The position numbers and the translations under genes are program-made. From Moraxella bovoculi 237 (GTDB lineage Bacteria; Pseudomonadota; Gammaproteobacteria; Pseudomonadales; Moraxellaceae), in contig NZ_AOMT01000043.1 of assembly GCF_000696305.2 (NCBI RefSeq), forward strand, positions 1 to 64,000: DNA of 64,000 nucleotides, written 5' to 3'. The stretch's first letter is position 1. Each line of letters begins with the position of its first letter. Under the pieces are notes generated by a model. That model saw only the letters and a list, made by a program, of their open reading frames with translations, was not told the DNA's origin and made no database searches. This document shows positions 17,845 through 26,342 of the stretch, piece by piece.

Positions 17845-18528
17845 ATGAAACGTGTTGCCTTAACTTGTACGCTTGGCGCAGTTTTGTTGTCTGGTTGTGC
17901 GACGTCATCTTTGCTTGATGATACACGCACCACCTAGGCCCAAAACAAAACAACGACACTGATCGATGATCGCGTTGAGGCTTTCGGTAGCCCTGCAGCT
18001 AACTTAGGCGTGGCATCGAGCCAGGTGGTTATCGTTGGTGAAAAACAAAGCTACGTCCTAACTGAAGGCGGCACGAAGCTTGTCAGTCTGCTTACCAAGC
18101 TAGAGCCTAAGAACATCACCGTTGATAATGCATTGGAATTTTATTCTGGTAATAAAGACGGTAAATCCGCGGGCACGATGAAGTTATCCTATGCGCGCCT
18201 ACAAGACGAGTTCAAGCGCAGCGACATGCAGTTCTTCATCCAAAATGGTGCAAAAGAGTGCACAAGCGAGAGCGATACTCGCATGAACGCACAGCGTTTT
18301 TGCTTTGATGTACCATTAAAAGGCGCGGTATATCCGCAGGTCAGCAACTTCGATCTGGTGCGCTCGCAGTTGCGTCCGCTGACTCGTCCTTATAGCGTGT
18401 CGATTTATACGAATACCCAAACAACCACGAATAGTGGTTGTACAGGCGCTGAGAAATTGGTACTATTGCCTTTTGCGCTTGCCCTTGATGCGGTGACGCT
18501 GCCTGTTTGGGTATTGGGCGCGTTGTAA
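17845..18528 (+). pseudogene. YidX-like lipoprotein interrupted by an amber codon
   Basis: ATG 17845 after a TTAGGAG ribosome site begins a lipoprotein signal with lipobox LLSGC. The frame meets TAG at 17935-17937 (codon 31) and then stays open to 18528. The open part reads VVIVGEKQSYVLTEGGTKLV, then MKLSYARLQDEF and the C-terminus LVLLPFALALDAVTLPVWVL, which matches the order of features in E. coli YidX (VGESLDYLITDG; LLPVTVTLDIITAPL). A CAG-to-TAG change is the simplest explanation. Only this one lesion exists, so it could be a recent mutation, a read error or a suppressible codon. Confidence 0.7.
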
Positions 18529-18569
18529 TTGAGCATCAGCCACCGCAATATAATGAATTTTAGGGATTT

Positions 18570-19019
18570 ATGATGACGATAGAACCTTGGTATTGGTTGG
18601 TATTCGGTGTGATCTTGGCGATCGCTGAGATGTTTGTGCCGACTTTCTTTATGTTGTGGTTTGGGGCGGCAGCGATTATTGTGGCGCTGCTGTCTTGGCT
18701 ATTAGGTCTGTCTGTAACGGTATCGGTGTTGCTGTGGTTGGTGTTGTCGGTGCTATTTTGTGCCCTATGGTTTAAATTTATTCAGCCACGCATCAAGAAT
18801 CGCACCAAGGCAGGGCTTGGCGGCGCAACCATCATTGGTGAGATTGGCATCATCATTGAGCCTACAGACGGCACTCGTGGCAGGATTCGCTTCAACATAC
18901 CACAGCTTGGCTCAAGCGAGTGGATGTGTCGCACTCATGACGATGAAGTTATCGCGGTGGGTGAGCGTGCCGTGGTGAAGCGCATTGTCGGCAATGAGCT
19001 GTTTGTCGGTAAGCGCTAA
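18570..19019 (+). CDS. NfeD-like membrane protein
   Basis: A 149-residue protein with three or four N-terminal membrane helices (WYWLVFGVILAIAEMF; LWFGAAAIIVALLSWLL; a third ending near residue 70) and a C-terminal OB-fold-like beta domain (GEIGIIIEPTDGTRGRIRF...VGERAVVKRIVGNELFV). Short NfeD proteins are nearly always beside a stomatin-type SPFH gene, as here with a 54-bp gap, and are thought to act together in organising membrane proteins. The gap between the pair carries a 14-bp palindrome that matches parS. Confidence 0.88.
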   Translation: MMTIEPWYWLVFGVILAIAEMFVPTFFMLWFGAAAIIVALLSWLLGLSVTVSVLLWLVLSVLFCALWFKFIQPRIKNRTKAGLGGATIIGEIGIIIEPTDGTRGRIRFNIPQLGSSEWMCRTHDDEVIAVGERAVVKRIVGNELFVGKR

Positions 19020-19025
19020 GCAATA

Positions 19026-19039
19026 GTTCCACGTGGAAC
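19026..19039. promoter_or_regulatory. parS-like ParB binding site
   Basis: GTTCCACGTGGAAC is a perfect 14-bp palindrome identical to the core of chromosomal parS sites as known in Pseudomonas (TGTTCCACGTGGAAC plus one base) and one change per arm from the Bacillus form. It is in the gap between nfeD and the SPFH gene. I found no second copy in this window. ParB loads at such sites, which usually cluster near oriC. Confidence 0.75.
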
Positions 19040-19073
19040 ACTAATTATGACAGTAAAAAGATAGGATAGAGAG

Positions 19074-19934
19074 ATGTTTGAATTCGGTAGTGTGTTGATT
19101 GTATTGATTATTTTTGTGGTATTTACCATCTTTAAAGGGGTGCGTATGGTATCACAAGGCGAAAAATGGATCGTACAGCGACTGGGTAAATACCATCAGA
19201 CGCTAGAACCGGGGCTTAATTTTATCATTCCTTATGTTGATAGTGTCGCCTATAAAGTCACCACCAAAGACATCGTGCTGGACGTGCCAAGCCAAGAAGT
19301 CATCACCCGCGATAACGTCGTCATTATCGCCAATGCGGTGGCGTACATCAATATCGTTCAGCCTGCGCATGCGGTGTACGGTATCGAGGATTATGAGCAT
19401 GGTATTCGCAATCTGGTGCAGACTTCCCTGCGTTCGATCATCGGCGAGATGGATCTGGACAACGCTTTATCAAGCCGAGATCAGATCAAAGCACAGCTCA
19501 AACACGCCATCTCTGATGACATCAGTGACTGGGGCATCACCCTAAAAACCGTAGAAATTCAAGACATCAAACCATCACCCACCATGCAAATGGCGATGGA
19601 AGAGCAGGCAGCAGCAGAGCGTCAGCGCCGTGCGATGGTAACGCGCGCCGACGGTCAAAAACAAGCGGCAATCCTAGAGGCGGATGGTCGTCTTGAGGCT
19701 TCACGCCGCGATGCTGAGGCACAAGTAGTCTTGGCACGTGGTTCAGAAGAGTCAATTCGTCTGATCTCATCTGCGATGGATGGCAAAGAGATGCCTGTGG
19801 TCTATCTATTGGGTGAGCAGTACATTAAGGCAATGAACGAGATGGCACAATCGGACAATGCTAAAACCGTTGTACTGCCTGCCGACATTCTAAACACTGT
19901 TAAGGGTTTGGTGGGCGATAAACTTAAATCTTAA
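19074..19934 (+). CDS. qmcA: SPFH/stomatin family membrane protein (QmcA-like)
   Basis: A 286-residue band-7 protein. One N-terminal membrane helix (VLIVLIIFVVFTIFKG) is followed by the SPFH domain (RMVSQGEKWIVQRLGKYHQ; GLNFIIPYVD; VITRDNVVIIANAVAYI; LRSIIGEMDLDNALSSRD) and a coiled-coil rich in Ala, Glu and Arg (MEEQAAAERQRRAMV). QmcA-type proteins form large oligomers on the inner membrane, usually with an NfeD partner, which is the gene upstream. The ribosome site is GGATAGAGAG. Assignment is firm, the cellular role less so. Confidence 0.9.
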   Translation: MFEFGSVLIVLIIFVVFTIFKGVRMVSQGEKWIVQRLGKYHQTLEPGLNFIIPYVDSVAYKVTTKDIVLDVPSQEVITRDNVVIIANAVAYINIVQPAHAVYGIEDYEHGIRNLVQTSLRSIIGEMDLDNALSSRDQIKAQLKHAISDDISDWGITLKTVEIQDIKPSPTMQMAMEEQAAAERQRRAMVTRADGQKQAAILEADGRLEASRRDAEAQVVLARGSEESIRLISSAMDGKEMPVVYLLGEQYIKAMNEMAQSDNAKTVVLPADILNTVKGLVGDKLKS

Positions 19935-19981
19935 TGCCAAAAGTTATCTGATTTTGGATTTTAATTTTATCGCAGCTAAAC

Positions 19982-20016
19982 AAAATGACCACAGGGTAGT
20001 CCTTGTGGTCATTTTT
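19982..20016. terminator. Bidirectional terminator between SPFH gene and TAXI gene
   Basis: AAAATGACCACA (19982-19993) pairs with TGTGGTCATTTT (20004-20015) and the stem extends by CC/GG pairs. A and T runs on both sides serve the two convergent genes. Confidence 0.9.
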
Positions 20017-20035
20017 AATTCTTGATTAATTAGGG

Positions 20036-21031
20036 CTATTTGTTTGCAGCCACTTCATCATAGTATCGCTGTGCACCAGGATGTAGCGGTGCGATGAGGT
20101 TTTGCTGTGCGTTTTCAACCTGAATGCCGTTGGCGGCCTGATGGGCGTTTTGAAGTTTGTTTAAGTTTTCAAATAAAGCCTTGGTTAATGTATAGACGTC
20201 ATCGTCACTTAGGTCGCTGCGCACCACGAGTGTGTTTAAGATAGCGGCGGTTGGTATGTCCTTGCCATTACCGTACATGCCTTTGGGGATTGTCTCAGTC
20301 ACAAAGAAAGTCCTGGTTTTGGCTACCTCGATCAGCTTGTCGGTAGGGATGGCGATGAGCTTTAGATCAAAGCCTTGCTGCAATTCCATCAAGGATGAAT
20401 TGGGCATGCCACTGGTAAAAAATGCCGCATCCAATTTGCCTGATTTTAAACCATCAGCCGCTTCAGCAAAGCCCAGATAATCAGGTCTGATGTCTTTATA
20501 AGTAATTCCAAAGCCCTCAAGCAAGGTTCGTGTGGACAGCTCTACACCTGAGCCGTGTGCCCCGACGGCAATGCGCTTGCCACGAAGATCTTCGATGGAG
20601 CTGATGTTGCTTTTGCTGGATGCGACGATCTGCACATAGTTAGGGTATAGTGCTGCGACTGAGCGTACATTTTCCACTTTCTTTTGGAAGCTGCCCACGC
20701 CCATCACGGCATCATTGAGTGAGTCGTTCATCACGAACGCCATTTCAAGTTTCTTTTGGTTGATCAAATTAAGATTCTCCACAGATGCGCCTGTGGTTTG
20801 GGTCTTTGAATTGACGCCAAACTTTTGGGCGTATAATTCTGAGAGTGAAGTCCCGATGATGTTGAATGGGCCAGAGGCACCACCTGTGCCAATGGTTAAA
20901 AACTTGGTTTGTAATTGACCGGCGGTTTGGCTTTGGGTGGCTTGTTCGCTGGATTCGCTTTTTTCGCCTTGGCAGGCAGCAAGGCAGCCGGCAAATACTG
21001 CGATGGTGATAAGTTTGGTCATTAGTTTCAT
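20036..21031 (-). CDS. TAXI-family TRAP transporter substrate-binding lipoprotein
   Basis: Periplasmic solute receptor of the TRAP-associated extracytoplasmic immunogenic (TAXI) family, 331 residues. The lipobox is LAACQ with Cys about 20. Family features are FLTIGTGGASGPFNIIGTSL, TGASVENLNLI, LRGKRIAVGAHGSGVELSTRTLLEG and DAAFFTSGMPN. ATG 21031 is preceded by AAGGAGTTAACC; the longer frame to 21067 is not supported. It lies 60 bp after the CoA-transferase on the same strand, so it is probably cotranscribed with the glutarate genes and may bind glutarate or a related dicarboxylate. No TRAP membrane subunits are in the window, so the permease must be elsewhere. Confidence 0.88.
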   Translation of the reverse strand: MKLMTKLITIAVFAGCLAACQGEKSESSEQATQSQTAGQLQTKFLTIGTGGASGPFNIIGTSLSELYAQKFGVNSKTQTTGASVENLNLINQKKLEMAFVMNDSLNDAVMGVGSFQKKVENVRSVAALYPNYVQIVASSKSNISSIEDLRGKRIAVGAHGSGVELSTRTLLEGFGITYKDIRPDYLGFAEAADGLKSGKLDAAFFTSGMPNSSLMELQQGFDLKLIAIPTDKLIEVAKTRTFFVTETIPKGMYGNGKDIPTAAILNTLVVRSDLSDDDVYTLTKALFENLNKLQNAHQAANGIQVENAQQNLIAPLHPGAQRYYDEVAANK

Positions 21032-21091
21032 GGTTAACTCCTTGTAAAATTCATAAAACGATTTCATTGTAGCATTTAAAGTACGTTGTCA

Positions 21092-22324
21092 TTAATCCTT
21101 GCGTAAATTCTCGATGATGCCTTGCTCCTGTAATGAATGTAATTGATCCTGATTGCAAAACGAAGCTAACACCTCAAAAGTATGCTCGCCCAACTGCGGA
21201 GGAGCAAGGTGATAAGTCACGGGCGTATCAGACAGGCGAATGGGCGACCCAATGGTTTTAAAGTCCTTATTGAGGTTATGCGGTATATTGACCACCATGC
21301 CCCGATGATGAATCTGCGGCTCATTAAGCGCCTCTTTGATGTTATTAATCAGCCCGACGGGGACTTTGGCGGCATGAATGCGATCAACCCAATGTTTGGC
21401 GTTTTGGGTCAAAAAATGCGCCGAGAGTTGTTCAATCAGCTCATCTCGATGCTTAACCCGATCTTGGTTTTTAAGGTATTTATCAGTACTAACAAGCTTG
21501 GGCAATCCAACCGCCAAACACAGATCGACGAACTGCTTGTCGTTACCACAGGCGATGATGAATGATTTGTCTTTCGCCTTGAATGTCTGATAGGGCACGA
21601 TGTTGGGGTGCTTATTGCCCATGCGTTTTGGCACATTACCAGAGCTTAGGTAATTCATGCCCTGATTGGCCAAGGTGGCAACTTGCACATCCAGAAGAGA
21701 AATATCAATATGCTGACCCTGCTGCGTGTGAGACCGTGCCAGCAGTGCTGCCTGAATGGCAATCGTGGCATACAGACCAGTTTGGATGTCCACGAGTGCC
21801 ACACCAACTTTCTGCGGACCGCCGCCTGCCACATCGTCTGCCTCGCCGGTTACGCTCATAAGTCCCGACATGCCCTGAATAATAAAATCATAACCCGGCT
21901 CATCGGCTCTAGGACCGTCCTGCCCAAAGCCTGTGATTGAGCAATAAACAAGCCGCGGGTTAATCTGACGCAATGAGTCGTAGTCTAGGCCGTACTTTTT
22001 GAGAGAGCCGACTTTGTAGTTTTCGACGACCACATCCACGTCTTTGGCGATTTCATGTATCAATGCCTGACCTTGAGGATGGGTGATGTCAATGGCGATA
22101 GAGCGTTTATTTCGATTGGCGCATTGAAAATAGCCTGATTCACGGGTCTGATTGCCTTGGTTGTCAGGCATCCAAGGCGGTCCCCATGTGCGAGTGTCAT
22201 CGCCATAACGAGGTCGTTCCACTTTAATGACATCAGCACCAAGATCTGCCAAAATCTGACTACACCACGGCCCTGCCAGTACCCGACTTAGGTCGAGTAC
22301 TTTAATCCCTTGTAATGCGTGCAT
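21092..22324 (-). CDS. CaiB/BaiF class III CoA-transferase (succinyl-CoA:glutarate type)
   Basis: A 410-residue formyl-CoA-transferase-fold enzyme. Visible family features are VLDLSRVLAGPWCSQILADLGADVIKVE, ANRNKRSIAIDI, ENYKVGSL, and PGYDFIIQGMSGLMSVTG containing the conserved Asp that forms the acyl-aspartate intermediate. On sequence alone it is a generic class III CoA-transferase. Its position 17 bp after gcdH points to glutarate activation: succinyl-CoA plus glutarate gives glutaryl-CoA plus succinate, as for GcdG/SUGCT. Minus-strand operon gcdH - CoA-transferase - TAXI protein. Confidence 0.82.
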   Translation of the reverse strand: MHALQGIKVLDLSRVLAGPWCSQILADLGADVIKVERPRYGDDTRTWGPPWMPDNQGNQTRESGYFQCANRNKRSIAIDITHPQGQALIHEIAKDVDVVVENYKVGSLKKYGLDYDSLRQINPRLVYCSITGFGQDGPRADEPGYDFIIQGMSGLMSVTGEADDVAGGGPQKVGVALVDIQTGLYATIAIQAALLARSHTQQGQHIDISLLDVQVATLANQGMNYLSSGNVPKRMGNKHPNIVPYQTFKAKDKSFIIACGNDKQFVDLCLAVGLPKLVSTDKYLKNQDRVKHRDELIEQLSAHFLTQNAKHWVDRIHAAKVPVGLINNIKEALNEPQIHHRGMVVNIPHNLNKDFKTIGSPIRLSDTPVTYHLAPPQLGEHTFEVLASFCNQDQLHSLQEQGIIENLRKD

Positions 22325-22341
22325 GGCAAGCTCCTTGCTGA

Positions 22342-23544
22342 CTAATTACAGAACGCAGCGATGCCCGTCTGTGCCCGCCCTAGAATGAGCGCGTGGATGT
22401 CGTGCGTGCCTTCGTAGGTATTTACCACCTCAAGGTTCACTAAGTGGCGCGCCACACCAAATTCATCGCTGATGCCGTTGCCACCCATCATGTCGCGTGC
22501 TGTTCGGGCGATGTCTAATGCCTTACCGCAGTTATTGCGCTTGATAAGCGATGTTCCTTCGACCGCAGCGATGCCTTCATCTTTCATCCTCCCGAAGCGC
22601 AGCGCAGCCTGTATTCCTAAGGCAATCTCGGTTTGCATGTCGGCCAGTTTCTTTTGGATAAGCTGGTTAGCAGCCAGAGGACGACCGAATTGTTTGCGAT
22701 CTAGTGTGTATTGACGTGCGGTGTGCCAACAGAATTCTGCCGCACCCATCGCACCCCAAGCGATGCCATAGCGAGCACTGTTAAGGCAGGTGAAAGGACC
22801 TTTTAGGCCGCGAATGTCAGGAAAAGCATTCTCTTTGGGTACAAACACATTGTCCATCACAATCTCGCCTGTGATCGAGGCGCGTAGCCCAACCTTGCCA
22901 TGAATGGCAGGTGCAGACAGACCCTCCCATCCTTTTTCTAGGATAAAGCCGCGAATGTCGCCTGGTGCGCCCGACTCAGAGACTTCCTTTGCCCAGACGA
23001 CGAACACATCAGCGATCGGGCTGTTGGTGATCCACATCTTTGAGCCTGTTAGGCGGTAGCCGCCATCGACTTTTTTGGCGCGTGTAATCATGCTGCCAGG
23101 GTCTGAGCCGTGATCTGGTTCGGTCAGACCAAAGCAGCCAATATATTCGCCTGTGGCAAGTTTGGGTAGGTATTTTTGTTTTTGTGCTTCGGTGCCAAAT
23201 TCATTAATAGGCACCATGACCAGAGAGCTTTGCACGCTTGCCATCGAGCGATAGCCAGAATCTACGCGTTCAATTTCACGAGCGATCAGACCGTAGCTGA
23301 CATAGTTTAGCCCCGCGCCGCCATATTGTTCGCCAATGGTAGGGCCCAATAGTCCAAGCTCGCCCATCTCACGAAATATGCTTTCATCGGTTTTTTCGTG
23401 GCGAAATTGCTCTAGAACTCTGGGCTGTAATTTTGATTGACAATAATCATGCGCGACCTTTTGAATCATTCGCTCTTCTTCGGTGAGTTGCGCTTCTAAT
23501 AAGAAAGGATCTTCCCAGTTGAATGTGACTTTTGTGCTAGCCAT
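22342..23544 (-). CDS. gcdH: Glutaryl-CoA dehydrogenase
   Basis: Flavoprotein that oxidises and decarboxylates glutaryl-CoA to crotonyl-CoA in lysine and glutarate catabolism. The 400 residues show the acyl-CoA dehydrogenase fold with [15 protein letters not shown] (FAD/substrate loop), [18 protein letters not shown], and the GcdH-specific C-terminal [19 protein letters not shown], which includes the catalytic Glu. The start [17 protein letters not shown] matches the family. It is divergent from a LysR regulator, and a TTGAAA-N17-TATTAT promoter precedes it on the minus strand. Confidence 0.94.
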   Translation of the reverse strand: MASTKVTFNWEDPFLLEAQLTEEERMIQKVAHDYCQSKLQPRVLEQFRHEKTDESIFREMGELGLLGPTIGEQYGGAGLNYVSYGLIAREIERVDSGYRSMASVQSSLVMVPINEFGTEAQKQKYLPKLATGEYIGCFGLTEPDHGSDPGSMITRAKKVDGGYRLTGSKMWITNSPIADVFVVWAKEVSESGAPGDIRGFILEKGWEGLSAPAIHGKVGLRASITGEIVMDNVFVPKENAFPDIRGLKGPFTCLNSARYGIAWGAMGAAEFCWHTARQYTLDRKQFGRPLAANQLIQKKLADMQTEIALGIQAALRFGRMKDEGIAAVEGTSLIKRNNCGKALDIARTARDMMGGNGISDEFGVARHLVNLEVVNTYEGTHDIHALILGRAQTGIAAFCN

Positions 23545-23586
23545 GTGTGCCTCCGATGCATTAATGAGTGTGGGATTGGAAGTTTT

Positions 23587-23615
23587 ATAATATTGAGAGA
23601 ACCGAAAAATTTCAA
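23587..23615 (-). promoter_or_regulatory. Promoter of the gcdH operon
   Basis: On the minus strand, TTGAAA (23615-23610), 17 bp, then TATTAT (23592-23587) lie about 43 bp upstream of the gcdH ATG. It sits downstream of the 12-bp inverted repeat, a good position for LysR-type activation. Confidence 0.65.
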
Positions 23616-23666
23616 ACGAGTAATTTTCATCAAGGTATGATTTTTATACATATCTTAAACGGTAAA

Positions 23667-23715
23667 ACCTAGTATTTACCCATTATTTTGACTAAAATAC
23701 AAATAAATACTAGGT
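23667..23715. promoter_or_regulatory. 12-bp inverted repeat operator between gcdH and its regulator
   Basis: ACCTAGTATTTA (23667-23678) is repeated exactly in inverse orientation as TAAATACTAGGT (23704-23715), centre to centre 37 bp. It lies in the divergent promoter region, about 50 bp upstream of the gcdH -35 box and about 75 bp upstream of the regulator ATG. Most likely a LysR-type tetramer site. Confidence 0.7.
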
Positions 23716-23790
23716 CTTGAGACATTAAATATATTCTTGTATGTGTTTTTGGCATATCATTCAGCGGACGAATTTACAGCGGAAGAATTT

Positions 23791-24714
23791 ATGAAGCGAT
23801 CGATTCCTTCTTTGCAAAGCTTATTATGCTTTGAGGCAGTTGCCAAACATGGCAGCCACACGCACGCGGCGCAGGCACTATTTATGACCCAAAGTGCGGT
23901 GTCCAGACAGGTCAAGCAACTAGGAGAATTCTTGGGTGTGGCGCTGTTTGTCAGAACCAAGCATGGTGTGGAGCTCACGACAGCGGGCAAAATGTACCTA
24001 AAGAGTGTCACTTCGCATCTGCTCGGACTTGAGCGATCAACGGTTGATTTGATGAATCATAAAGGTCTTGGCGGTGTTCTAAAATTGGGCGTGGTGCCGA
24101 CGTTCGCGACCCGCTGGCTTTTGCCAAAATTACAAGACTTCAATGAACGACATCCTAAGATTAATCTGCATCTAGAGACGAGCACGAAGCCTTTTTTGTT
24201 TAGTGAGAACATATTCGATGCGGCAATTTTTGCAGGCACGCCGCAGCAGATTCGCCAATGGCCAGGGGTGCAGGCACATCATCTGATGGATGAGTCACTT
24301 GTGCTGGTGGCATCGCCTAAACTGCTGATCGAGCGTTTTGGAGAGTCGGTGATAGCGGCGAATGGCGAGTGCGACTTGGCGGATGATGAATTGTCCAAAA
24401 TGCCTCTATTGCAGCAGACGACCAGACCGACCATCTGGCAGGAATGGTTCTTGGCAAATCATATCGATCATTACAGTCCTTTTAGTGGACAACGCTATGA
24501 GCTGTTCTCGATGTTGGCAGTGGCAGCAGCACAAGGAATGGGCATGGCGCTCATCCCTAGGATGCTCATCGAGCAGGAGCTGCAATCAGGGCAGCTCCTC
24601 ATTATATCCGACAAAACTTTAGTCAGCCATCGAGCTTATTACATCGTGCACGCCAATCAAGACATCTCACCCATGGTGGATAGTTTTGTCAAATGGGTTG
24701 AATCCTATTTATAA
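23791..24714 (+). CDS. gcdR: LysR-type regulator of the glutarate genes (GcdR-like)
   Basis: A 307-residue LysR-type transcription factor. The N-terminal winged helix (SLLCFEAVAKHGSHTHAAQALFMTQSAVSRQVKQL) is followed by the linker helix and a two-lobed effector domain. It is divergent from gcdH and shares a promoter region containing a perfect 12-bp inverted repeat. By context it should sense glutarate or glutaryl-CoA and activate gcdH-CoA-transferase-TAXI while repressing itself. The name GcdR is given on context and resemblance. I use ATG 23791 after GGAAG; the longer frame from 23737 overlaps the operator region. Confidence 0.82.
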   Translation: MKRSIPSLQSLLCFEAVAKHGSHTHAAQALFMTQSAVSRQVKQLGEFLGVALFVRTKHGVELTTAGKMYLKSVTSHLLGLERSTVDLMNHKGLGGVLKLGVVPTFATRWLLPKLQDFNERHPKINLHLETSTKPFLFSENIFDAAIFAGTPQQIRQWPGVQAHHLMDESLVLVASPKLLIERFGESVIAANGECDLADDELSKMPLLQQTTRPTIWQEWFLANHIDHYSPFSGQRYELFSMLAVAAAQGMGMALIPRMLIEQELQSGQLLIISDKTLVSHRAYYIVHANQDISPMVDSFVKWVESYL

Positions 24715-24715
24715 A

Positions 24716-24741
24716 AAAAGACCCAATATTATGGGTCTTTT
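24716..24741. terminator. Bidirectional terminator between gcdR and phosphomannomutase gene
   Basis: AAAAGACCCA (24716-24725) pairs with TGGGTCTTTT (24732-24741) around a 6-nt loop. It serves two convergent genes whose stops are within a few bases of it. Confidence 0.88.
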
Positions 24742-24747
24742 CATGGC

Positions 24748-26157
24748 TTAGTGATTGGCGCTCACCGCACCGCATTCATCTAGTATTGTCAAAATTTCAT
24801 CGGTTCGCTCTTTTAATAGCTCTTTGTCGCCTTTGGTTTCAACGTTTAGGCGAATGAGTGGTTCGGTGTTGGATGAACGTAGATTAAACCGCCAGTTGCC
24901 AAAATCTAGGCTTAATCCGTCTAGGGTATTTTTGGTAGGATTTAATGCGTGGTATTTTTGTTCCAAAAGCTCGCCAATCTCGCTCGCGGTTTTTTGTCCC
25001 AAGCGAAAATTTAGCTCACCTGAACTTGGAAAATCATTGATATGGCCGTTTACAAGCTCGGATAGGGTTTTGCCCGTTACTGATAACAGCTCAATCACCA
25101 GTAGCCACACAATCATTCCGCTATCACAATAGGCGAAATCACGAAAATAATGATGAGCTGACATCTCCCCGCCATAAATCGCTCCCGTCTCACGCATGAC
25201 TTGCTTGATGAACGAGTGCCCCGATTTGCTGATAGCAGGCGTACCGCCATTTTGGGCGATGACGTTCTCGGTGTTATAAATCACTCGGGGGTCATAGACG
25301 ATGCTCTCGCCTTGATGTTTTTTCAAAAACACTTCGGCAAGCATGCCCACAATGTATGAGCCTTCGATAAACCGCCCATGTTCATCAAACAAAAAACATC
25401 TGTCAAAATCACCGTCAAAAGCCACACCAAAATCCGCCCCATGAGCGATGACCGCGTCCGATGTCGCTTTTTGGTTGGCGACAATCATGGGGTTGGGAAT
25501 GCCGTTTGGGAATGAGCCGTCTGGGGTGTGATGAACTTTGATAAGCTCAATGTTATCACCAAGACGTTTTTGTAGTTCGTCAACCACAGGCCCTGCCGAA
25601 CCGTTGCCACTGTTTACCACGATTTTTTTGGGAGTGAATTTAGTGGTGTCGGTAAAGCTCATGAGCTTATCAATATAGGCGGTTTTGTCAGTGTCTAGGG
25701 TAACCCTGCCTTTGTCTGCCACCACAAATTCGCCACGCTCGGCAATAGCACGAATGTCCGCCAAGCCCGTATCGCCACTGATGGGGCGAGAGTTTTTACG
25801 CACCATTTTTAAGCCATTGTAATTGATGGGATTGTGGCTTGCGGTCACTTCAATACCACCGATTGCCCCGTAGTGGCTTGTGGCAAAATAGACCTCCTCC
25901 GTGCCAACCATGCCCAAATCAATCACATCCACACCAGCGTCCGTGATGCCGTCAACGGCAGATTGTTTTAGGCTCTCACTAGACGGACGGATGTCCGAGC
26001 CGACCACGATGACGGGATTTTCTTTGCCATCATTAAGATATTGGGCGAACGCTCGTCCGATACGGTAGGCGATGGCGTTGTCGAGATTGACATCAAGTTC
26101 GCCACGCACGTCATAGGCTTTAAAGCAAGAGATGGTGATGGGGTTAAAAGCGGTCAT
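24748..26157 (-). CDS. Phosphomannomutase/phosphoglucomutase
   Basis: Alpha-D-phosphohexomutase of 469 residues, AlgC/ManB type, interconverting mannose-6-P/mannose-1-P and probably glucose-6-P/glucose-1-P for lipooligosaccharide precursors. All four family loops are visible: the phosphoserine loop EVTASHNPINYNGLK, the metal loop FDGDFDRCFLFD, the sugar-binding GGEMSAHHYF, and the phosphate-binding FNLRSSNTEPLIRLNVE. The N-terminus FKAYDVRGELDVNLD is typical. Monocistronic between a terminator and the divergent cysK. Confidence 0.93.
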   Translation of the reverse strand: MTAFNPITISCFKAYDVRGELDVNLDNAIAYRIGRAFAQYLNDGKENPVIVVGSDIRPSSESLKQSAVDGITDAGVDVIDLGMVGTEEVYFATSHYGAIGGIEVTASHNPINYNGLKMVRKNSRPISGDTGLADIRAIAERGEFVVADKGRVTLDTDKTAYIDKLMSFTDTTKFTPKKIVVNSGNGSAGPVVDELQKRLGDNIELIKVHHTPDGSFPNGIPNPMIVANQKATSDAVIAHGADFGVAFDGDFDRCFLFDEHGRFIEGSYIVGMLAEVFLKKHQGESIVYDPRVIYNTENVIAQNGGTPAISKSGHSFIKQVMRETGAIYGGEMSAHHYFRDFAYCDSGMIVWLLVIELLSVTGKTLSELVNGHINDFPSSGELNFRLGQKTASEIGELLEQKYHALNPTKNTLDGLSLDFGNWRFNLRSSNTEPLIRLNVETKGDKELLKERTDEILTILDECGAVSANH

Positions 26158-26342
26158 AAATTATCCCAAATATGAATATGAAACAGCTTAATTTTATCAT
26201 GATTTAGCCGTGGATATTGTGAAATTATTTAAATGCCAAAATAGAATAAGGCTTAACATTTTTTACCTATAAATTTTCATAAAAATTTGGTATGCTAACC
26301 GTGTATCATTTTAAACCGACAACCTTTAACAAGGGAAATCTT

